Below the pieces are notes generated by a model. It was given only the letters and a program-made list of their open reading frames with translations, had not been told where the DNA came from and made no database searches. DNA of 6,349 nt from CAZZCP01 sp964653235 (GTDB lineage Bacteria; Bdellovibrionota; Bdellovibrionia; Bdellovibrionales; UBA840): assembly GCA_964653235.1 (NCBI GenBank), contig CAZZCP010000104.1, positions 1-6,349 of the forward strand, in the 5' to 3' direction. Numbering within the stretch: position 1 is the stretch's first letter; each line of letters opens with the position of its first letter. The translations under genes were made by a program, and so were the position numbers. Shown piece after piece: positions 1-4,936 of the stretch.

Positions 1-376
1 GTGCTGCAAAACTTCCCCATTTTAAATCAATCGATTTAGCAGCATCGAGCTCTTCAATCACAAAAAGAGAATTGGGTTCAACAATAATTTTTGAGCCATC
101 AATCATATCGATTTCAAGTTCAGAATTCTTACCTGTGAAAATTCGATCACCCATAAAGAGTTTGTCACTTTTGTCTAGTTGAAGCCAAAAAGTATGCAGC
201 GATGTTCTGCGACGAACGTCGTTACGCATAGAGGATATTTTACCCACCTCTAGCAAATTTCCACTGCCTTGACCAAAGAAACTCATTAAGAAAGAGTCTT
301 CAATCAAGAGATAACTTGAAGAAGCAAAGAAAAAACTTGCCAGAATTACAATGAAAGTATCGGTTTTGTTTTTCAT
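1..376 (-). CDS. FecR-domain membrane protein, 5' part only (runs off the left edge)
   Basis: Reading the minus strand from the ATG at 376 gives 125 uninterrupted codons to the window edge, so the C-terminus is missing. Residues about 7-25 (FIVILASFFFASSSYLLI) form one hydrophobic segment, a membrane anchor or uncleaved signal. From about residue 41 the sequence matches the FecR fold: LLEVGKISSMRNDVRRR, then GDRIFTGKNSELEIDMIDGS (76-95) and KIIVEPNSLFVIEEL (96-110). This is the usual alternation of short beta strands around a G-D-x-[IV]-x-T-G core. Classical FecR proteins relay an outer-membrane signal to a FecI-type sigma factor; many FecR-domain proteins in delta-proteobacterial-type genomes lack such a partner, and none is visible here. 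A weak ribosome site (GAGAAA) lies just upstream of the ATG. The gene is divergent from the phosphatase operon, so the two may share control. The domain call is good; the function is unknown. Confidence 0.8.
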   Translation of the reverse strand, partial: MKNKTDTFIVILASFFFASSSYLLIEDSFLMSFFGQGSGNLLEVGKISSMRNDVRRRTSLHTFWLQLDKSDKLFMGDRIFTGKNSELEIDMIDGSKIIVEPNSLFVIEELDAAKSIDLKWGSFAA

Positions 377-482
377 AAATTTTCTCAATCATTTATCGGT
401 GATTTGAACAGAGTGTCGCAGCAATTATTCTATTTTTGGTCAAAGGTCCATCCGCTAAGAGGTAAAAAATGTCGATAGAGTA
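377..482. promoter_or_regulatory. divergent intergenic region between the FecR gene and the phosphatase operon
   Basis: This 106-base gap separates two divergently transcribed units and must hold the promoters for both unless transcription reads in from elsewhere. On the plus strand a plausible housekeeping promoter and a short leader reading frame are listed separately. On the minus strand I could not find a convincing -35/-10 pair. The sequence CCGATAAA lies 21-28 bases before the FecR start codon and resembles the -10 box of a flagellar-type (sigma-28) promoter, but no TAAA-like -35 element sits at the right distance. I found no clear operator palindrome. Confidence 0.5.
404..431 (+). promoter_or_regulatory. 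candidate sigma-70-type promoter for the phosphatase-kinase-STAS operon
   Basis: TTGAAC at 404-409 and TATTCT at 426-431 are separated by 16 bases, and each matches the housekeeping consensus at four of six positions. Transcription would begin near 438-440, giving a leader of roughly 30-60 bases before the possible start codons. In an AT-rich gap such matches arise by chance fairly often, so this is a candidate only. Confidence 0.3.
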
Positions 483-485
483 ATG
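457..485 (+). promoter_or_regulatory. SD-led four-codon leader frame whose stop overlaps an ATG of the phosphatase gene
   Basis: AAGAGG at 457-462 is the best Shine-Dalgarno sequence before the phosphatase gene. It is spaced six bases from an ATG at 469 that encodes only Met-Ser-Ile-Glu before TAA at 481-483. That stop overlaps the ATG at 483 (TAATG), which is in frame with the phosphatase. A ribosome ending the minigene could restart at 483, or at the in-frame ATG at 501. This may be a translational-coupling leader, or chance placement of a purine run. Nothing else supports expression of the tetrapeptide. Confidence 0.3.
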
Positions 486-500
486 AAATCAGAGATTTAT

Positions 501-2315
501 ATGAAGAATTTGTCAATACAATACAAGCTCTTGTTCTTGCTCGTGTCTTTACCCATGTGTATGTTGGGATTGTATTTGCTTATTGCTTCACAAATTTTTG
601 AAAAAGACAAACTCTCTTATATATATGACTCTTCTTCCAACTACACTAAATCAATAGCCAGCTCATTTCGCTCAGAGCTTGAGTTAATCAATGCACAACT
701 TGAAGCCATTATCTATGGCTACAATCCTGATAGTGATAGTTTCTATTCAACGAGCAAGAAAATATTTGAAAACGATGAACAGCTGCGTGCAAGTTATCTG
801 TATAGGCCCATCAAACCAGGCTTTTATCGCCAGTATGCAAAACTTGAAAAGGTGAACTTTAGCTCTTACATTGAGAGCCGTAAAGATGAGCTGATTGAAG
901 CTTCCAGAAAAAATCCATTTATTTTTGAAATTTATAACGCCAAAGAAAAGCTCTATCTTTATGGATTTCGTTTTGGTGAATTAAGTGATCCCAATCATGG
1001 CTTCTTTTTTTCGATTGTACATCTTGAGAGAATGACCAATCTTTTTCGATCACAAGGAGCCTACAAGGTCTTTCTAGTCAATGCAAAAGGCAAAGATCTA
1101 TTTCAAGAAGTAGAAACTAGCGAGTTAGATAGCATTGATTTTGTAGGTTTTATCGAAAATACTCGGCTGCCAGCAGGTACCTTTGAAGAACAACTAGGAG
1201 ACCAAGGCAAATTTCTTTTTTCGTACTCTCAAGTTGGTTTGGCTGATTTAACTGTAGTCACAATGATCTCTGAAGATCAAGCCCTAGAGGCAGTTGAAGT
1301 ATTGCTTGCAAAATCTTTTTTATTTTTTATCGCTCTGATTTCATTCTCCGTTCTGGTTAGTGTTTTTGCCTCTCGCGTTCTAGTGAGAGCTCTGCAAAAA
1401 CTGGTGGCCGCCACCGCAAAAATTGCCCAAGGGGACTTTCATGCACGAGTAGAACTTAAGGGCAAAGACGAAGTTGGTAAACTCGCACATAGCTTTAACA
1501 ATATGGCGAGCAAAATCGAGAATCTGCTTAAAGATCAAATTGAGAAAGCAAGGATGGAAAAAGAACTTGAAACTGCCAAAGCGGTTCAAGAGACACTGTT
1601 TCCTGAAACGAACTATGCTGGACAAAATTTTGAACTTACAGGTTTTTACCGACCTGCCTCTGAATGTGGGGGAGACTGGTGGTTCTACAATCAAGACAAA
1701 GACAAAATCTTTATCTGGATTGGCGATGCTACAGGTCACGGAGCCTCAGCCGCTCTGGTGACATCGGCAGCAAGATCAGCAAGTTCCATTATATCCATGA
1801 TGCCCGATATAAGTCCGGCAAAAGCAATGAAGATTCTCAATCGATCTATCTATGATACTTCAAAAAGTAAGTTGATGATGACTTTTTTCATCGCCTCTAT
1901 GGATTTAAAAACGGGCGAGTTGACCTATTGCAATGCCAGTCATGATCCACCTTGGATCATACCTGAAAAACAGGATGCACCACTCAAAAAGAAAGATTTG
2001 ATTCCTCTGAATGAAGTTAACAATCGACGTCTTGGAGAAGCTCCGAATAGTGAATATGATGAGGTGAAGATTCAAATTCCCAAAGGGGCAAAGCTCTTCT
2101 TTTATACAGATGGAATCATGGATTTTACCAACCCAGAGGGACAGGTTTGGGGAGAACGAAATTTTCTCAAAGCCTTGATTCAGGTATCAGAAAGCACAGA
2201 GAATTCAGATGAGTTTGTGCAAAAACTCGAAGAATTGATCGAAGAATTTCGTCAAGGCGAAGCCCTGCTAGATGATATAACAATGGTGAGCTGCAAATGG
2301 AGGGATTCGGCATGA
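501..2315 (+). CDS. membrane-bound sensor phosphatase, SpoIIE/RsbU-type PP2C with HAMP domain
   Basis: Predicted to remove phosphate from the phosphoserine of a STAS antagonist protein in a partner-switching circuit; the substrate is probably the third gene of this operon. Residues are numbered from the ATG at 501. A membrane helix (about 9-30) is followed by a roughly 235-residue extracytoplasmic sensor of Cache-like size containing the segment VFLVNAKGK, then a second helix (about 271-291). A HAMP linker follows (about 292-346, with the segment DEVGKLAHSFNNMA), then a coiled coil with ELETAKAVQETLFP. The C-terminal PP2C domain (about 380-600) has the metal-binding signatures GGDWW (Asp392), GDATGHG (Asp409), NASHDPPW, YTDG (Asp537) and DDIT (591-594), so it looks catalytically intact. 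The start at 501 has an AGAG six bases upstream; the ATG at 483 would add six residues (MKSEIY) and has no well-spaced site of its own. The end overlaps the kinase gene by four bases. The ligand sensed is unknown. Confidence 0.93.
   Translation: MKNLSIQYKLLFLLVSLPMCMLGLYLLIASQIFEKDKLSYIYDSSSNYTKSIASSFRSELELINAQLEAIIYGYNPDSDSFYSTSKKIFENDEQLRASYLYRPIKPGFYRQYAKLEKVNFSSYIESRKDELIEASRKNPFIFEIYNAKEKLYLYGFRFGELSDPNHGFFFSIVHLERMTNLFRSQGAYKVFLVNAKGKDLFQEVETSELDSIDFVGFIENTRLPAGTFEEQLGDQGKFLFSYSQVGLADLTVVTMISEDQALEAVEVLLAKSFLFFIALISFSVLVSVFASRVLVRALQKLVAATAKIAQGDFHARVELKGKDEVGKLAHSFNNMASKIENLLKDQIEKARMEKELETAKAVQETLFPETNYAGQNFELTGFYRPASECGGDWWFYNQDKDKIFIWIGDATGHGASAALVTSAARSASSIISMMPDISPAKAMKILNRSIYDTSKSKLMMTFFIASMDLKTGELTYCNASHDPPWIIPEKQDAPLKKKDLIPLNEVNNRRLGEAPNSEYDEVKIQIPKGAKLFFYTDGIMDFTNPEGQVWGERNFLKALIQVSESTENSDEFVQKLEELIEEFRQGEALLDDITMVSCKWRDSA
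2299..2314 (+). promoter_or_regulatory. ribosome binding site that fixes the kinase start at 2312
   Basis: GGAGGG at 2299-2304 lies seven bases before the ATG at 2312, and that ATG overlaps the phosphatase stop as ATGA. This arrangement favours 2312 over the in-frame ATG at 2297, which overlaps the Shine-Dalgarno itself. It implies that translation of the kinase is coupled to that of the phosphatase. Confidence 0.75.
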
Positions 2316-3139
2316 AGAAATCCAATGCAGCCCTCAAGCTACCAATTTGGTATGAGAAGTTTCAAGAGAAATGGCCTCAGGTTGAAGTCTTACACTCTTC
2401 GGAGTTAGAGACAAAAGTAGATTACTCAAAGCAAATATTGATTGCTGAAGATTGGTCGCCAAAAAGCATTTTAGAGAGTCATATGCAGCATTCTGGCCTG
2501 CACTATGTGTCGAGTGATTTAGCTTGCTTTGAAAAGAATGCTGATTTTGCAGCCCTTGCCCTAGATCAAAATATTTTCAGCCGAGCAGAAGAGCATTTTG
2601 CGGCCAAAGCTGTGAAGAAACATAATATTTCGTTTAGTTTAAGAGATGTTAAATCTAATATTCTTACTCAAGTAGAAAACCTTCTTCGAAATCAACAAGG
2701 TCACTCGAATCTATTGCCTGATTTGCTTTGTATTGCTGATGAACTGCTGATGAATGTTTTTTATTCGGCAAGTAAGAAGCCAAGTTCTAGCGATAAAGTT
2801 AAAGAGCATCAGTTTTTTGTTTTAGAAGACAACGAAGACATTGTGATCGGTACACGTGATCGCTTTGGCAGTCTCGATCTGCAAAAAGTGGCACAGAGAA
2901 TGAATACTGTTTTTCAAGATGGTTTTGGGCAAAGCATTCGTTTTCAAGGCGGGGGAGCCGGAATAGGTCTTTCATTGGTTTTTGAAAAGTCTCAAAGTCT
3001 AGTTCTTGGAGTTGAGCCAGGTAAAGAGAGTCTTATATTCGCTGCATTGCCTCTGAGAAAAAGTCGCAAAAGAGCTCAACTTCAAACTAAGAATTTGCAT
3101 ATAATCACTAGAGGGGGAAACCATGTCCTTAAAGATTGA
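2312..3139 (+). CDS. RsbW/SpoIIAB-like HATPase: serine kinase and anti-factor of the partner switch
   Basis: A cytoplasmic protein of 275 residues with no membrane segment. The C-terminal half carries the GHKL ATP-binding motifs: an N box IADELLMNVFYSA (Glu144, Asn148), a G1-type box RDRFGSLD (Asp183, Gly186), and a glycine-rich lid GGGAGIGLSLVFEK (213-226). By family precedent it phosphorylates the STAS partner and sequesters a target when that partner is phosphorylated. The protein is about twice the usual RsbW length of about 150 residues. Residues 1-120 form an additional N-terminal region with alternating hydrophobic strands (QILIAEDWS, 41-49) and helices that I do not recognise. After the ATPase fold comes a basic tail (RKSRKRAQLQTK). 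The gene overlaps the phosphatase by 4 bases and the STAS gene by 17. Kinase activity is inferred; an anti-factor without kinase activity, or a histidine-kinase-like regulator, remains possible. Confidence 0.85.
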   Translation: MKKSNAALKLPIWYEKFQEKWPQVEVLHSSELETKVDYSKQILIAEDWSPKSILESHMQHSGLHYVSSDLACFEKNADFAALALDQNIFSRAEEHFAAKAVKKHNISFSLRDVKSNILTQVENLLRNQQGHSNLLPDLLCIADELLMNVFYSASKKPSSSDKVKEHQFFVLEDNEDIVIGTRDRFGSLDLQKVAQRMNTVFQDGFGQSIRFQGGGAGIGLSLVFEKSQSLVLGVEPGKESLIFAALPLRKSRKRAQLQTKNLHIITRGGNHVLKD

Positions 3140-3587
3140 TCAGAAAGAAGAAAATGGAAAAATTGAAATTCTTTTTCAAGGTCAGGTTGATGAAGATTCT
3201 GACTTTAGCAATCTGCAAGTACAAGAGGGTAGTTATTTGATCATCAACTGGGGTGAAGTCTCATCCATTAATTCTTGTGGAATCCGTGAGTGGATTCGCT
3301 GGTGTAAGACTTTACCAGGTATTGAAAAAATGGAATTTCACAAGTGCCCCAAGGTAATTGTAGACCAAATGAATATCGTCGATGGTTTCATTCCACAAGG
3401 AGCTGTTGTAGAGTCTTTTTATGTTCCTTACTACAACGAAGACAAAGACTCTGTAGTGCTTAAACTCTTTGAAAAAGGGGTTGATTTTGATGATGGAAAA
3501 GTCAACCCGCCCGAGGTGATTGAGGTCGAAGACGGAGAGGCTGAGATTGATGTGGTTGAGCAGAAGTATTTTAAATTTTTAAAATAA
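3123..3587 (+). CDS. STAS-domain anti-anti-sigma-like protein (partner-switch antagonist)
   Basis: A 154-residue protein. Residues about 1-100 fit a STAS fold: strands KIEILFQGQVDE and GSYLIINWGEV, then SSINSCGIREWIRW at 47-60. Ser51 aligns with the phosphorylated serine of SpoIIAA and RsbV (there D-S-[ST]-G; here N-S-C-G). When dephosphorylated by the phosphatase upstream it should bind the kinase and free that kinase's other partner. A C-terminal extension of about 50 residues, acidic and ending KYFKFLK, is longer than in minimal SpoIIAA proteins. A strong ribosome site (GAGGGGG, 3111-3117) sits five bases before the ATG, inside the end of the kinase gene. The conserved aspartate before the serine is replaced by Asn50. 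The stop codon abuts the stop of the convergent cyclase gene. STAS assignment is fairly firm; the partner released is unknown. Confidence 0.82.
   Translation: MSLKIDQKEENGKIEILFQGQVDEDSDFSNLQVQEGSYLIINWGEVSSINSCGIREWIRWCKTLPGIEKMEFHKCPKVIVDQMNIVDGFIPQGAVVESFYVPYYNEDKDSVVLKLFEKGVDFDDGKVNPPEVIEVEDGEAEIDVVEQKYFKFLK
3567..3586. repeat. perfect AT-only palindrome at the convergent gene junction
   Basis: TATTTTAAA (3567-3575) and TTTAAAATA (3578-3586) are exact inverted copies separated by TT. The palindrome covers the last codons and part of the stop of the STAS gene and ends two bases before the stop of the convergent cyclase gene. It contains no G or C, so as RNA it would be a weak hairpin; a bidirectional terminator or pause role is possible but unproven. 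Its sequence is also explained by the codons of Tyr-Phe-Lys-Phe-Leu-Lys. Confidence 0.4.
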
Positions 3588-4898
3588 CTATTCGACCACG
3601 CAGCAGTTTCGACCCATTGCCTTCGCCGCATAAAGATTCTTATCTGCTTTTTCGATCATCTCTGTCAATTTATCAAAAATATCTTCTTCTTTAGGGTCAA
3701 CAACACAGGCTCCAAAGCTAGCCGTTACTGCAAGATGTTTGTCATCATCTAAAAGCATAGGAACTTTTGTTTTCTCAAGCATCTTTCGAATTCTTTCACA
3801 GGTATCTCTTAAGCTGTTCGTATCAACATGTGCAATCAGCATTACAAATTCTTCTCCGCCATATCTTGCAATAAAATCAGTATTTCGAACCGTCTTGTTT
3901 AAGGTATTTGCCACTGTTTTTAAAGTCAGATCACCTTGTTGGTGTCCATAGCTATCATTAAACTTTTTAAAATGATCGATATCGCAAATAACCAAGCCAA
4001 ATTTCCATCGCTTTCTTTTGCATTTCTTTATGAAATCAGGAAACTCCAATTGAAAAGCACGAAAATTGTAAAGACCTGTCATTTCATCGGTCAAAGCCAT
4101 CTCTTCGGCTTTTTCTCTGTCAGATGCCTCGCTCTTGTACTTTTTCTCTAGTTCTCTTTCAAGACTGACATCATGAAAGTACAATACATAGTGATTGGAG
4201 TTCATACTGGTGTTCGGAAAAGGCTGTAATGAAATTTGAACATGACCTTCTGAGCCACCTTTGGTTGTATATGAAACTTCTTTTACTCCTGTGGGTGAAT
4301 CTTTACCCCAAGTTCCACCTGGCATGCAAAATAAGTTTTTGTCATCAAATTGAATAAAATCATAGATTTTCTTACTCGATTTGATTCTTCGAACCGAAAC
4401 ACCCAAGCGATTTGCAGCTGGCTCATTGGCGTACAATACGTTCTTTTCATCATCAAAGATTAAAATTCCATCTAAAAAAAAATCAAAATAAGAGTAGTTT
4501 CTTGTATGACTCATTGGCAATTTTGACAAGATAGAATTAGCAAAAATAGCCTCTAGTGAGCGTCCTTCTGCTTCAATAATACGGGGAATTTCATCGGTAT
4601 CAGACATTTCTTCACTCACATAAAGTTCACTTTTGCTGATGTCTCCATCCGAATACTCAAAATAAAAACTCGCAATCTTGCCTTTAAAATTCGATAGGTT
4701 GAGTTTGCTCAGTAAATCCATTGATACTTCATACAATACCAGATCATTCTTTAAAGAGAGATCACAGAATTGCTTCAAACACTCAGGGCTGTGTTGATAA
4801 AGACTGCAGTCAATCAATAAAAGTTCATCTTTTGGACTTTGTTTGAGAAAGTCATGAATGCATAAATAATCTGTCTTTTTTTGTAAAGCAGAACTCAT
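3588..4898 (-). CDS. PAS-GGDEF diguanylate cyclase
   Basis: Predicted to make cyclic di-GMP from two GTP in the cytoplasm; no membrane segment is seen. Of 436 residues, 1-115 are an unrecognised alpha/beta-looking region (ELLLIDCSLYQ at 25-35; DLVLYEVS at 52-59). Residues about 135-245 look like a PAS sensor (FFLDGILIFDDEKNVLYANE, then HYVLYFHDVSLERELEKKY). A short coiled coil leads into the cyclase domain at about 262-436. Key residues are present: LTDEMTGLYN (269-278), metal-binding Asp306 in CDIDHF, Asn314, GHQQGD (318-323) and the signature GGEEF (347-351). An inhibitory-site motif RNTD (338-341) lies exactly five residues before it, so product feedback is expected. It is the second gene after the barrel protein (26-base gap) and converges on the STAS gene with zero spacing. 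The first in-frame ATG is used; its ribosome site is poor. The enzyme call is strong, its signal unknown. Confidence 0.93.
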   Translation of the reverse strand: MSSALQKKTDYLCIHDFLKQSPKDELLLIDCSLYQHSPECLKQFCDLSLKNDLVLYEVSMDLLSKLNLSNFKGKIASFYFEYSDGDISKSELYVSEEMSDTDEIPRIIEAEGRSLEAIFANSILSKLPMSHTRNYSYFDFFLDGILIFDDEKNVLYANEPAANRLGVSVRRIKSSKKIYDFIQFDDKNLFCMPGGTWGKDSPTGVKEVSYTTKGGSEGHVQISLQPFPNTSMNSNHYVLYFHDVSLERELEKKYKSEASDREKAEEMALTDEMTGLYNFRAFQLEFPDFIKKCKRKRWKFGLVICDIDHFKKFNDSYGHQQGDLTLKTVANTLNKTVRNTDFIARYGGEEFVMLIAHVDTNSLRDTCERIRKMLEKTKVPMLLDDDKHLAVTASFGACVVDPKEEDIFDKLTEMIEKADKNLYAAKAMGRNCCVVE

Positions 4899-4912
4899 AA
4901 AAGCTTTATCGG

Positions 4913-4936
4913 AAAAAAAATGATTTAGAATCTAAA
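4913..4936 (-). terminator. weak hairpin and T-tract between the barrel gene and the cyclase gene
   Basis: On the minus strand, TTTAG-ATT-CTAAA (4936-4924) is followed after three bases by eight consecutive T residues (4920-4913). It sits at the end of the barrel gene, whose stop is inside the hairpin. The five-pair stem is mostly A-T and too weak for a confident intrinsic terminator; it could at most attenuate read-through into the cyclase gene. The T-tract also sits just before the cyclase start. Confidence 0.25.

Noticed and set aside
1380..1739. Minus-strand open frame of 119 codons inside the phosphatase gene
   Set aside because: It lies wholly antisense to the HAMP and PP2C region, shows no domain pattern and has no ribosome site; a shadow of the real gene.
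1474..1855. Two plus-strand frames (1474-1761 and 1664-1855) within the phosphatase
   Set aside because: They overlap strongly conserved PP2C motifs in another frame and encode low-plausibility peptides.
2297..2311. Upstream ATG at 2297 as the kinase start
   Set aside because: It would overlap the Shine-Dalgarno GGAGGG; the ATG at 2312 has ideal spacing and the ATGA coupling.
3431..3631. Minus-strand frame across the STAS-cyclase junction
   Set aside because: Serine/threonine-rich antisense of the acidic STAS tail, overlapping two real genes; no independent support.
3739..4151. Two plus-strand frames opposite the cyclase domain
   Set aside because: They run antisense to the GGDEF-domain codons and have no recognisable features.
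4899..4936. Sigma-28 promoter for the cyclase (TAAA ... CCGATAA)
   Set aside because: The spacing between the elements is 11 bases rather than about 15, and transcription would begin almost at the start codon.
4924..4936. TTTAGAATCTAAA as an operator palindrome
   Set aside because: It is short, AT-rich, and spans the last codons and stop of the barrel gene, so codon content and chance explain it; kept only as part of the weak hairpin.
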